Below the pieces are notes generated by a model. That model was not told the origin of the DNA and did no database searches. It saw nothing but the letters and a program-made list of their open reading frames with translations. Made by a program: the position numbers and the translations under genes. Positions 10,073 to 20,166 of a DNA stretch of 23,986 nt are shown here, one piece after another. The DNA is from Botryllus schlosseri (taxonomy: Eukaryota > Chordata > Ascidiacea > Stolidobranchia > Styelidae), in assembly GCA_000444245.1 (NCBI GenBank), contig ATSW01041385.1, positions 1-23,986 on the forward strand. The letters run 5' to 3'. The stretch's first letter is position 1. Every line of letters begins with the position of its first letter.

Positions 10073-11808
10073 GATGTAAAGAGGAGCCATGCACAGCACA
10101 TGAATGAAAAGTAAGAGAAGAGTTTACAAAAAGCAAGCGACAAAAATGATGTGGCCTGTCACGGACGGCCGCATCAAAATTGAACTTGTCGAGCTTATGC
10201 CGAAAGCAGCGATAATAGTTTCGAAATGAGGTTTTTAAACGTATAGTCTCTTTTATAGAAAGTATAAATAAGGTGTGATTTAGCTGCCCACAGAAAAATA
10301 TCAAACGCTGCTGTATTACGATTAAACGGGCTCGGATAGTCCCGCAAAAAATCCTGTCACGCGCAACATATTGTTAAAAACAACCACCGATTCCTGTCTG
10401 AATCGTAACAAGTTAGCTTGTGATTAGCCATCTCTCTGTGATGTGTGAACTGTTCTGTTCTGTTCAATAGTGTGTAGCCTCATTTTGCCTCCCGTTGCAG
10501 CCCGTGGCGCAGAACCAGAACCGCCAAGGGGTTGCTACGCCACTGGAAAAAGGGGCGAGGTAATACCTTACATTGGTTTAGTGTTGACATGTGGCGTGCT
10601 TACCACACTTTGTAAATGCATGTGCTTAAAAAGCAAAGCTTCTGAAGTGGCGACCTGATATATTCCCAATAGCGGTGGAGTTGGGAGCAGATGTTATGTA
10701 GGCCATTTGCCAGGTTTCGGCAGAACCAGTAAGCTTCTGCGTCTGGATTAGGCTAAACGTAGGTAATACGAAGATCTGAGTCTGACATATTTTGCTTTCA
10801 ACGAGACTTTTAGGCGGTTAGACATCGAAGACTAAAACACGGGTCAACCGATTTGAAAAAATGTCAGATATCCCGAATAATTTTTCTGTTCATATCTGTT
10901 ATTGTAACTTGCTAACTTTTTTGCCTGTAACCACCGAACTTTGGCGCCAAGAAAAAACGTGTTCTGATGCTAGTCAGAACAAAATGTCGTGGTGCTCTCA
11001 CTGGCGTAACTACGGAGGGGTCACAGTCTAAATTTCCAACATACTATTTTGACGCCATCTGAATTCTCACAATGGATATGTTACGCAACGTCATTGTTAA
11101 AAAACAAATGCGCCTTTAGTCTCTTTCGTGACTGCCGGAAATTCTGCTTTTTTTGTATCCATCGACACACGGCTTTCTCTTTTCCCCTCGAGCATTTCAC
11201 GTCTTCGTACAATAATCTGCGACTCGGTAGCATTGTATTTGTAACCCATAGATGTAAATCTAGCTTGTCATAAGGATTTCCGACCAGTGAGTTCACAGCG
11301 ATGGCAATTAAGCGATATTTCTAGGTAAAATTGAGTGAAGAATCGCTTTTCTGGAAGCGAGTAGGCGTAGGCATATAATATAGGTCACCTCAATGTGTTG
11401 ATGCAGCAGGAGTATACTAATTCGCTACGATTGTAATTGAGAATTTTTTCTCGACTCATCAGGCAAGCTTACATTAACCTGTCGTCTGGAATTTCCGGTG
11501 ATTGGTTTATGTGGCTATGTTACAAAAATACTTTTGGTTTAACAGTGTATGTGATCTCCCTTCACTGTTCATTATGTTCACGATATGTCCTTGTGGAGTC
11601 TATGTAATGTGCTTTAATGCATTACGGTCCGTGTTGCATTGTAATAGGCCTACAATTGCAATACGGCTGGATACATCTTTAGTCGATAGTAACGACGTAA
11701 ACAAATGACGTAAACAGATTGGCTTGAGTGGTATCAGGCGAAGCCATTTATTCAACTGCAATGCGTGTATATCTCGTTACAGCGACATAATATACACATA
11801 CACACCGA
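10073..11808. other. Intergenic stretch with solitary element ends
   Basis: No gene is supported. Two fragments look like ends of a common transposon family with cactggcgta... termini: aaggggttgctacgccactg, ending at 10545, and cactggcgtaactacggagg, starting at 10999. They point away from each other and have no partners in the window. The 5' leader and promoter of the claudin-like gene should lie towards the right edge, but no TATA or initiator can be fixed. Confidence 0.45.
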
Positions 11809-12037
11809 ATGGCCAGGCGTTTGAACATAAGCGTAGCTATTTGGCAGTTGCTAGCGTCAGTGCCAGTACTGTTTTGTCTCGTCTCAAAAGAATGGATCGT
11901 ATCTTCTGGTCAGGGTGAAACTAGAGGCTTGTTCGATATTTGTCATAGCGGTAACGCATCATGCAATTGGACATCGGATTGTGCGCCCTGTCACCCAGAC
12001 GGTTCTCACAGGACATGTTCGGGTTTTGGAGATGATG
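11809..12037 (+). CDS. Claudin-like exon 1 (TM1 and first outer loop)
   Basis: The exon encodes residues 1-76 and one base of codon 77, ending at a GTGGGT donor. The loop SGNASCNWTSDCAPCHPDG holds two N-glycosylation sequons (NAS and NWT) and several cysteines. Without splicing the frame runs on to a stop at 12112-12114, giving the 101-codon open frame. Confidence 0.7.
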
Positions 12038-15000
12038 GTGGGTATCAGTTAAGCGCGTTTCGTGAGAATTTTGGTTCCATGTTCGACGGTATAGCATTGC
12101 ATAATCCAAAGTGAGGGGCCAATCTAAAGTATCCGGTGCACCATTACCAGTGTCAATTGCATTTTCGACAGCGTTGTGTATCCGTTTTCATCAGCGCCCA
12201 GTTTTGGAAAATGAGAGCCTCTGAGTACTCTGAAAGTCTCATCTCATTTTGAGAATTAGTAACGTCAATTTCGATACTACACATAACAAATGAAGCTGGA
12301 AATAAATTCTGGTTCCAGAATAAATATTTTCAGAAATATTCATGCACTATGTCAATATGTGTATATTCTTGTGTTTCCCTTCTTGAAGCCCAATTGAGGT
12401 TAACTCAAACGCATCAGACTATGAGGTATAAGCTAAATTAGACACCAATTTCGCGTGCCTCATCTACTGTGCTCCCATACTAAGATTACTAACTACCAGA
12501 GGTGGTCAGTAACGAAGTACTTCTACTTTTTCGAAGGACTCAAGTAGGTTTTATCTACTTCTGGTACTTACTCAAGTAGATCTGATTTTCGCTACTTCTA
12601 TTTCGTAATATTTTGTGATCTACTTACTTACTTTTCGCTATTTTAAGTTTGTCAAGTAGAAGTAGTTCAATCCTCCAATCAGGAAGATAGCCTGAGAAAT
12701 TTCGGGGCTGTCTTCTCGGAGTATCAACATTTAATTTTCATAAAAGTTGAGTAAAGTGAAAAATTTTCGTCGCGCTTTGCGCGCAGTGGATCGGAGTGAT
12801 CAGTATGATTTCACGAAAGTATCGGTGAATATAATTTAGGTCGCGGGTTGGCGTGGTTCCGTTTACACCACATTGTCGTCCTTCGCCCATATGAAATAAT
12901 TCATCACAGTATATATGGCTCATCATGACGTTTGAAACTGATGTTTCGCAATCTAGCATTTACTTGTCATATCGTAATCTAGCATGCCCATGGCGTGTCC
13001 TAATCTGGAAAAGTGGACTCTGACTTTTTTTAGTTTTAGAGCTGTTTTAGCATATCACCTTTGAAACTTTCTGGCCAAAAAAGGCATGAAATACATGTTC
13101 CACTTATAGAAGTAGTATTTACATTTTACTTTTAATTCCCAGTATCATATACTTTGATTTATAATTAATATCAGTTCTTTTGTCTGGATAACATGCCTGT
13201 TGAAGTATAAAAGCAAGTGTAGTAATGCCTTTAATTTCCGGAAAATATATCGAAAATTGGATACCTGTTGGTATGCATCAATATGAATCAAGCTCGTCAC
13301 CTTTCGCATAGCTCAATTTGCACCTTTATACAGTCCATGTGAACGAATTAGCATCGTTTTCACAACTCAATCAATCAATCAATCAATCATTTATTTGTCA
13401 CACCAGTGAAAATCCGGTACGGACCAGGATGACGACGAGGGGCCGCAAGGCATTAGTACACAGTCGCCACCTGAAGGAGTATACACATTATATTCAATGG
13501 CACAAAACAAATGACAATAAATATACAGAACTACAAGAAAAGCAGAGAAAAAAATTCAACAAGGATACACGAGCTATAAATATTACAACTATATACTTAC
13601 TTACTTGAGTACTTTTAAAGTCAGTCAATTCTACTTCTACTTCAAGTAGTTTTATGTTGCTTATGGAAGAAGTACTTTTTTTCCTCGCTATTTCTACTTC
13701 TACTTGAGTAGCTTTCTTGACTACTTTGACCACCTCTGCTAACTACTTCACACGTCGCACACGTTTTCTCTGCGTGCCGCGCTGTATACAGTGCACACCG
13801 CACACTAGGGTTGCATTTTATGCAAATGGTGTTTTAAAACATGTTTTAAAATAATACCTTTTAAAAATTGTGTTTTTCAAACGTATATATGTATAATTAT
13901 ACCATAGTTGTGTAAATACATTCGAACAAATATGTAGCATAAGCCTAAGGGCGATTTGCACTCGATATAGTCGACGTACACGATATGGAATGGTTGGAAC
14001 CCGCGAAATCGTCGTCTGTTCAACGGTTATAGTAGCTCTTTGTTATATAAACTGATGAAGATGCCCCCGACAGTAAAATGCAGCGTAACGATACAGTTCT
14101 GGTTAAAGATATTGTTGTCCGTTTATGACAGTGGTCGGAAGTCTTCTTCGACAAAGGAGTCACAGTTACCCTATATTTTCAATTGTGAATGTCAATCCAA
14201 TGAGACGTCACGATTGAAGATTTCTGACGTCATAGATATAAAAAAAACGATAATGTGTTTTAAACAAGGGCCATGTTTTACACTTGGATGTTTTACATTG
14301 AATTTTGTTTTAAATGCAACCCTAGTGCACACTCAAAGCGAAATGACTGTGTACTCACACCCAAAGGGCCGAAAAGGGTGGCACGTGAAAATAGAACTTA
14401 ACTCACAATTATATCGCGGTCATAAAGCTTACGTGCATATCTAACTCGGATTGTAATGTTGTACTCGATTTATATCGCGGTATAAGTCTGTCTGCGCGCA
14501 GATTCTGGTTTCGCGTACCATGGGTGTATATTCACACTCGTACATCAGGGGTGGTACACTTGTTAAAATACACATCCCTTTCGCTAAGAGTGCACCCCTG
14601 CATTAGCGTACGTTTATACGGCAGTGTTCTAATTACCAGCACAAGGGCTCGACCGAGAGATAGTTGGCGGTATATTGGCCACCATTCTCCTTGCAAGAGG
14701 AATTACTCTGGTAATGTCCGTTGTAGCAGCAATCACGGGTCAGTCGAACAGCAAGAGCTCGAAAGTGAAACAGCTGCCATCTCGTGTTGTACTTATTGAG
14801 GAAATTTCAGGTATATGCTGTGTTTTGATCCGCTTTCTGCGTAATCGCACTGTCGCAGGAAAGTAGCCTGGACTTCTCATTTTTTATTATTTTCAATTGA
14901 CAAATTATGTTGCTATCGTCCATTTAATTATAGTTTCAGCAAATTACAACACTATTTTCACTGCGTCGGAAATATGTCATTTTCGACTTCATACTATTCA

Positions 15001-17045
15001 TGGTCATGGTCATGGCTAGGGCTGGGTAAAATCGAGTACCTGAGTGATTCGATTCTGAATCACGTAATATGCTTCGAATCGAGTCGAGTAATCGAGTATC
15101 ACTAATTATGACGTCATAACAGAACGTGATATGTGACGGTTTAATTATGTATCTTATATGCCACCACGAAGAATATATAATACCTGTTATCCATCACATA
15201 AAATATATTTTTCGACCATACCGATTTTATTGCACTTGGTGACATTGTTGCGGGACGATCCTGACTTTGTAAATCTGCTAGTTCCAGCAACTTCGTAGCT
15301 TTGTACTATATGTTTCGTATGCTACGATACGGCCAATCAAGGTTTCGAGGCTTCAACAGTGAAAATTAGCATAGAAACTATAATTCTCGTTGATAAATTA
15401 ACCTCCAGTGACGAGGAGCGTATAATTCCTGTACTCGAAAAAATCGTCTTTTACTACTCGACTCGAATCATCACAATTAATACTCGATTCAGATTCGAGT
15501 ACTCGAATCATTATGCCCAGCCCTAGTCATGGCCGTTGAAATTGTTAGTCCATACGAAAATAACAACGATACAGGTCCGATAAACTTTTTCGGTTGATCT
15601 TATCCAAGAAATTATCCCGCCAAAATATGACTTTATTCGCTGTATTCGACTCGTGTCTGCCCCAAGATGCTGACTATTATATGCTGTTTTCGAAGGCGTT
15701 GCAGATTGTGTCGCGATTGGCATATACCTCGCATACAATAATATCCTGTTGATCGAGAATCCATGTCGGACATACGGAGTGGCATTCTGGTTAAATTTCG
15801 CTAGACCTGCTTCCGTAAGTATACGATAGGCCTACATCAAATCGCATCTGTAGAAGTGTAATAAATAAAAACGGTATTGGATGAACTAATCGGGTTAATT
15901 TATTTCTGCTTTCTGGCTGAAAACATGTTTATTACGACAGTAAATTCATATAGCAGAAGTTATCAAACTGGGGTATACGCAAAACCCCAGGGTATGCGGG
16001 AGAATTTTCGGGGTCCGCGAGCAACTTTATTGGTCTGGCACTCTGACAATGTTCTTTAGCAGCGATTTTATGCGAGAAAAAAAACGTGTATGCTTACAAA
16101 ATCCAGCGTTTATTTGGGATTAAACGACCATGCCTTTTCATTGTCGTGTAACATTACTCAAGTCATCTGCACTGTTTGAATTACTGTTTATCTACCCCCG
16201 CGGTGACGAGAGTTCCTACGTAGGAACGCAGCGTAGCCTACTGTAAATGTACTGTACTGGGATTACTTCTACCAGAACCAGCTGCTTATTACCACTGAGT
16301 CATGGAAAAAATCTAGCTACACATCTGATACATCACAGCAGATTACTGTTGCACAAAATGAGCTGAATTAGTTACATTTTAATGTTGTTAGGTATAAAAT
16401 AAATTTTTCTATATTTGCATCATTTTTATCTGTGAAATTGCTTTCCTCCTCCATAACTGCTAAAAGATTATAGAATATAGTTTCGCTATTGTTTTTATTA
16501 TATCGCAGCACCGTTCATAATTCTTTTTTAATAAGAATATGCGTCCCGGATTTTAGTGAGCGATCTATGGTTGTTGAGAAATGAAGGTTTGTGACGTACT
16601 GTCACGAACTGTTATTACTACTGACGTCCTTTTCAAACCTTACGTTTTCTACTTCAACTTCGAGTGAGTTTGAAATTGCTTACTTCGGTAGCTTTTGCGG
16701 TATTAGTCTTATACAACACACCACTCATTATTAAACAGCATATCTTCAATAGTGACTATTCTCCTATTATCACTATTGTATTGATATTGCAAACCAAGTT
16801 TTGATCCGCAATCGTCCTTCGAGTCTCGGTATGGTATTGTCGCATTTGCCATACTGCCTAAATCGACTAAAATCTCACAGGGGATTCTATATCTTCGGCT
16901 GTTACACCCGGCGTTGATGTCACTCACGAAGTCAATTCTCGATAAGCGCATCAACAACAATACCGATGATACAAAGCCGTTGCAAGAAGATGAGCCTGAC
17001 ACGTTGACACATCAGAATAAGAAAACCAGAGATCAAGTATGCTGA
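11809..17045 (+). CDS. Claudin/PMP22-like four-transmembrane protein (4 exons, 227 aa predicted)
   Basis: Proteins of this superfamily sit in the plasma membrane at junctions or as channel-associated subunits; which subfamily this is cannot be told. Exons: 11809-12037, 14640-14810, 15696-15814 and 16881-17045, with matching phases 1, 1, 0 and GT/AG borders. The start is ATG 11809 with G at +4. TM1 is at about residues 7-26 (ISVAIWQLLASVPVLFCLVS). The first outer loop has a W29...GLF(40-42)...C45...C52 pattern close to the W-GLW-C-C signature. TM2 is at about 84-105 (IVGGILATILLARGITLVM), TM3 at about 129-152 (ISGVADCVAIGIYLAYNNIL), and TM4 spans the last exon junction (YGVAFWLNFARPAS then GILYLRLL). 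A hydrophilic tail ends at TGA 17043. The length fits the usual 200-230 residues. GLF instead of GLW and extra cysteines are unusual. Alternatives are a calcium-channel gamma, clarin or TMEM relative. Confidence 0.7.
12497..13738. mobile_element. hAT-type element in claudin-like intron 1
   Basis: Terminal inverted repeats share cagaggtggtca (12 bp), and a perfect 8-bp target duplication ctaactac flanks the element (12489-12496 and 13739-13746). Both ends carry dense arrays of acttctacttc / caagtagaagtag motifs in opposite orientations. No transposase was found. A reverse-oriented retroposon tail lies inside. Confidence 0.9.
13367..13440 (-). mobile_element. Retroposon 3' tail nested in the 12497-13738 element
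   Basis: On the minus strand this reads ccggattttcactggtgtga, then caaataaatg and a (attg)n-type repeat. That is the usual 3' end of a LINE or its SINE partner. The inner border, towards 13440 or beyond, is not defined. Confidence 0.5.
13806..14324. mobile_element. hAT-type MITE in claudin-like intron 1
   Basis: Ends share tagggttgcattt as inverted repeats. Flanking 8-mers ccgcacac (13798-13805) and gtgcacac (14325-14332) match at 6 of 8. Motifs around tgttttaaaa recur near both ends. The 134-codon frame at 14040-14444 runs out of the element and shows no protein signature, so it is taken as chance. Confidence 0.75.
14640..14810 (+). CDS. Claudin-like exon 2 (TM2)
   Basis: After acceptor ctaattaccag the frame starts with two bases that complete codon 77. 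It reads QGLDREIVGGILATILLARG, then ITLVMSVVAAITGQ, and a basic loop (SNSKSSKVKQLPSRV). A strong TM2 is followed by a polar loop, as in the superfamily. The donor is gtatat. Confidence 0.7.
15017..15525. mobile_element. hAT-type MITE in claudin-like intron 2
   Basis: The terminal inverted repeat is tagggctggg, with a perfect 8-bp target duplication gtcatggc (15009-15016 and 15526-15533). Both ends are rich in the palindromic tcgagtactcga and gattcgagtac motifs. No coding content was found. Confidence 0.9.
15696..15814 (+). CDS. Claudin-like exon 3 (TM3 and start of TM4)
   Basis: Acceptor ctgttttcgaag and a perfect donor gtaagt bound a 119-nt exon in the required phase. It encodes VADCVAIGIYLAYNNILLIE, then NPCRTYGVAFWLNFARPAS. 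The C..YG.AFW pattern recalls the second outer loop and TM4 entry of PMP22/claudins. Confidence 0.7.
15958..16023 (+). mobile_element. Solitary hAT-type element end in claudin-like intron 3
   Basis: The sequence agttatcaaactggggtata, then cgcaaaaccccagggtatgc and a gggg-tccgcgagc block, resembles a widespread animal hAT terminus (from memory). No matching opposite end or target duplication was found before exon 4, so the borders are approximate. Confidence 0.4.
16881..17045 (+). CDS. Claudin-like exon 4 (end of TM4 and cytoplasmic tail)
   Basis: Acceptor aaaatctcacag precedes GILYLRLLHPALMSLTKSIL, then a polar tail with NNNTDDTKPLQEDEPDTLTH, ending at TGA 17043-17045. The frame is open upstream to 16785, so an earlier acceptor in the same phase (16822-16823) is possible. 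A second open frame overlaps the end (17024-17134). Confidence 0.6.
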   Translation, partial: GILYLRLLHPALMSLTKSILDKRINNNTDDTKPLQEDEPDTLTHQNKKTRDQVC

Positions 17046-17134
17046 GAACATGTAGCAATTCAATGCGACGCACTGAACAGTTTTCTGCGGTGGAAGAGAT
17101 TTTGACGGATGAACTTACATTGAACGCACCGTGA

Positions 17135-18316
17135 ATTCTCGCTGGTGGGCATATTCTCAGTTGACGATTGCTGTATACCCGATACAGTGTTTGCTTACAG
17201 CATAAAATGACTCGTGTTGGTATCACACTTCTCCAGTAAAACATACAATCACAATAATATATTTTGATGGCAATTTCATTGCAGAAATCAGGTAAACGAA
17301 TAGAGAGAGAGACGAGACTTCGTCTCAAGTGGATCAAGTCAGTACATTTGAGTTACCACAGATTTTGACTCGAGTCAGGTCGCGTCATTTAAAAATTTGT
17401 CAAGTCGCGCAAATTTTCACAGTGACTCGAGGCCAATCATGTCATCACGAATTTTCCGATTTAAATTCATCAAATATCTTCCGCTTGTGTTGTTTGTTTA
17501 TAATGTCCAAAGTTGCATATGGTAGTGGTAGCCCACGTCGAAATAAAGTTGTTGCCATGCCAAAGTACTAAAACCATTCGAATCACCACGCGGTTATTTA
17601 TATAAAAGTGATGAGAATGCGGCCCACGAAGCGTGACCCAGCCAAAATCGTATGGGAGTCTATGAATTTGACGTTTATTTACTGATGTGCTGCATGGAAG
17701 CTATAAAAGCAACGCCGACCATGTATCAATCACCGATTTTCGAAGCAGCGGCAAAGTATATCGTAATTCAAATACTATCGTCCTTTATTGGTGCTCGTAA
17801 ATCCTATTTGCATATACCCGTAAGATGGTTCCAGAATTTGTGTGATACGCAGATATTCAATTGCGCGGAACTTCAGCTATAGTTCCACACAAACGATGTA
17901 TTTTTTTTAATTTAGGCGTGGCTGTAATGATATTATAATGTAAGGTCATTATGACCGCAAATCAGTGCTGGGAAATGTCGCGGCTGATAGAACTAACCAT
18001 AACTGAAACGGACTCCAGTAAATAAAGGATTAGTATTGATCACGCGATTTTGTAAAGCAGAATATTCGATGGAAATTAAATCCAAATTTCGTCACGAGTC
18101 TCACGACTCACGATTCATTCCAAGTTTTTATAGGTGGAGTCCAAGTCAAGTCATTTTAAGGCAGTGATTCGAGTCGAGTCGTTCAGTAAACGTGACTCGA
18201 ATCGAAGCATCCCAAAACTGCCACAGGCCTGCACCTATCTTGCGTCGCAACTATCGTTTTCTAGCGTACGATTGTGACGTCACATCGAACCGCGACGAGT
18301 ATTCACTCGAGCAGTT
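17135..18316. other. Gap between convergent genes, with a degenerate element
   Basis: No gene is supported. Segments at about 17362-17432 and 18084-18200 carry many gactcgagtc-like motifs in opposite orientations, as in the subterminal arrays of a hAT-type MITE. Matching termini and a target duplication were not found. The middle (17480-18080) contains only short frames. Confidence 0.4.
17542..17547 (+). terminator. Candidate poly(A) signal for the claudin-like gene
   Basis: The first AATAAA found downstream of the claudin-like stop codon lies about 500 nt after it. Use of the site is inferred from position only. Confidence 0.3.
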
Positions 18317-18321
18317 TTATT
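18316..18321 (-). terminator. Poly(A) signal overlapping the stop codon
   Basis: AATAAA on the minus strand contains the TAA stop of the unrecognised gene. If it is used, the 3' UTR would be only about 10-30 nt. Confidence 0.45.
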
Positions 18322-19263
18322 CTTGATTTTCCGACTTTGATTGTGCTAGATTTTTCAGCCACCTTTTGATCATAGTGTTTTTACGTCGAATGTCGTCCGA
18401 GTCATTCATTGACCAGCCGTTGAACTTCGTGACGTGATGCGTTGAAAGCGGACGAATCCTGACGCCGCTGTTCGACTCGGTGCATTCGCTTTCGTGTATG
18501 TGATCGCCGCTCGCTGGACAGCTGCAGGCGTCTTTCGTACTGGCCGCACATTCGACGCACGATTCTTCTTTGCCCGTTGTACTGCTTGCATCCGGGCCAG
18601 CAAAATGCTCGGCGGTGTCTTTTTTATCATTCTGCTCGTGTGTTTCTGTTGGGCTGTTCGATGCTGCATCATTGCAATATATGTCTTGCGCCGTAACTTC
18701 TTTCACTACAGACGACGCTTCTTTGCTGATTTCCGGATATAGTGACGTAACAATGTCGCTAGGAGATTTGTATAGTCTGGAAACGCAGACGCTGAAGTCG
18801 AGCAGCCGGCGGTGTCGCGAATCGTCCTTCCTGTGTAAATTTGTTATCTTCGGCTCACTGCAGTTGCGAGGTCTACTGCAGACGTCGGTTTTGTGAGACA
18901 CCCGAGCTTTACGAACGCATGGTGTTATGGACGGTATTGCGTGACGCTCTGATTTTAGATACACTATGGAGGTTGTGGGTCTGTGATTCTGTCGGATGAG
19001 CGAATTCGTTTGCAAATAATCGTAGCCGTCATTTTCCGATCGAATAGACTGGTTATGTTGGCATGTATTTCGTTGTAACTTGTTCACTGATGCAGAACGA
19101 GGACGACGGCTCTTCGCGCGCTTCTTGGCCGGCGGACGTCTGGCGTTCGAATGATAACCTCGCTCTTTTTTGTCGGAAGTCGGAGTCTTTTCGAGCGATT
19201 CTTCTCTCAGCGATGGGTAGGCACTTCTTGGTCGGGCGAGCTTCTCGGGAGTGAAATTGACAC
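18317..19263 (-). CDS. Unrecognised gene, large 3'-terminal exon (about 314 codons)
   Basis: The minus-strand frame is open from a 3' splice site (ctttatttcgacag, cut at 19264) to TAA at 18317-18319. No ATG occurs in this frame over the first several hundred bases, so the exon must be joined to an upstream exon, probably beyond the repeats to the right or outside the window. The start reads VNFTPEKLARPRSAYPSLRE. A strongly basic, nuclear-localisation-like cluster follows (RRPPAKKRAKSRRPRS), then a polar middle with SVCVSRLYKSPSDIVTSLYP, a Ser/Glu/Cys-rich stretch, and a basic end (IRRKNTMIKRWLKNLAQSKS). No known family was recognised. Supporting evidence is length, consistent composition and the good acceptor. 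It is convergent with the claudin-like gene. Confidence 0.6.
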
Positions 19264-19323
19264 CTGTCGAAATAAAGGATGATGGAAGCAGCGCCGCACC
19301 AATTACTGGTCTGCAAATACTAT

Positions 19324-19488
19324 GGTTACCATATTTTGGAAATCTGAAAAGAGGATATTTTTTTCAAATTTTCAGACTTGTAAAACCGGACGAAAATCCT
19401 GAAAATTTAGTAAATTTTTCCCATGGTCGGTTGAATAAAAGAAAAGGTCAACTTTCCGGCTCAGCTCCCGAAATAGCCGCCGGAGCGT
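19324..19488 (+). mobile_element. Truncated copy of a GGTTACCAT-type hAT MITE
   Basis: It is similar over about 165 bp to the left part of the complete copy at 19753-20078 (ggttaccatatttt, gaaaagagga, ttttcagacttg, ggctcagctcc). It then diverges and has no right terminus. It starts about 60 bp from the acceptor of the minus-strand exon. Confidence 0.75.
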
Positions 19489-19752
19489 ACCCCAAAAGTA
19501 AATACTCAGCCGAATATATATCAAAGTAGGGATTCGCACAATATTGGCAGGTAGCCAACTAAATGACTAATGCCTATGATGGGTATGTATTAGGTTCTGG
19601 TTTAAACTTGGCAGATTTAAATCACTAGGATTAAGTTTAGATAAACACTTGATTATTTAGTTTAATTCCACCTGTTATATTTTCTGGAGAGATGCGTGAA
19701 TGTGGTTTATTTTTGATCAATGGACATATTATAAATAATGAAACCGGATATC

Positions 19753-20078
19753 TTAGGGTTACCATATTTTCGAAATCCGAAAAGAGGACACTTTTCCAAA
19801 TTTTCAGACTTGCAATACCGGAGGAAAATCCTGAATAAATGGTAAATTTTTCCCACTTCGTGGTCGGTTGACTAAAAAAAAGGTCAGCTTACCGGCTCAG
19901 CTCCAGAAATAGCCGACGAAGCGTTACTGCAGTGCTGATTTACTGTATCTCGGTCTAATTTTGCCCTATATTTAACCAATTTCTCAAAAAAGAGGACATT
20001 TGGACGTCTTCCGAGGACACTTCCAAAAAAGTCAAAAAAGAGGACAAATACTCTTAAAGAGGACGCATGGTAACCCTG
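19753..20078. mobile_element. Complete hAT-type MITE (GGTTACCAT family)
   Basis: The ends agggttaccat form an 11-bp inverted repeat. A perfect target duplication ggatatct flanks them (19745-19752 and 20079-20086). The interior repeats agaggaca motifs near both ends. It is 326 bp long and non-coding. Confidence 0.9.
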
Positions 20079-20166
20079 GGATATCTGCACCACATAAAAT
20101 AGATAATTTGGTATTTTTTCGACAGTAACTATCTCATTATTACACTTTGTTCTCATCCGTGTAAGC

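Noticed and set aside
14040-14444. 134-codon plus-strand frame
   Set aside because: It lies mostly within the MITE at 13806-14324 and runs across its border. It has no protein signature and no splice logic with the claudin-like exons.
14546-14601. Short inverted ends cagggg...cccctg in claudin-like intron 1
   Set aside because: The match is only 6-8 bp and no target duplication is visible, so it may be chance.
16709-17002. 97-codon minus-strand frame
   Set aside because: It is a mirror of the plus-strand exon frame at 16785-17045.
16799-17045. Opsin-like TM7 with a retinal-binding lysine (PKSTKI...ILY)
   Set aside because: It lacks NPxxY and any upstream opsin exons. The splice phases instead place this segment, from 16881, as the end of the claudin/PMP22-like protein, and the lysine part then falls in the intron.
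16951-17337. 128-codon minus-strand frame
   Set aside because: It lies antisense to the claudin-like exon 4, which has membrane-protein character and phase support. The minus frame shows no recognisable motif.
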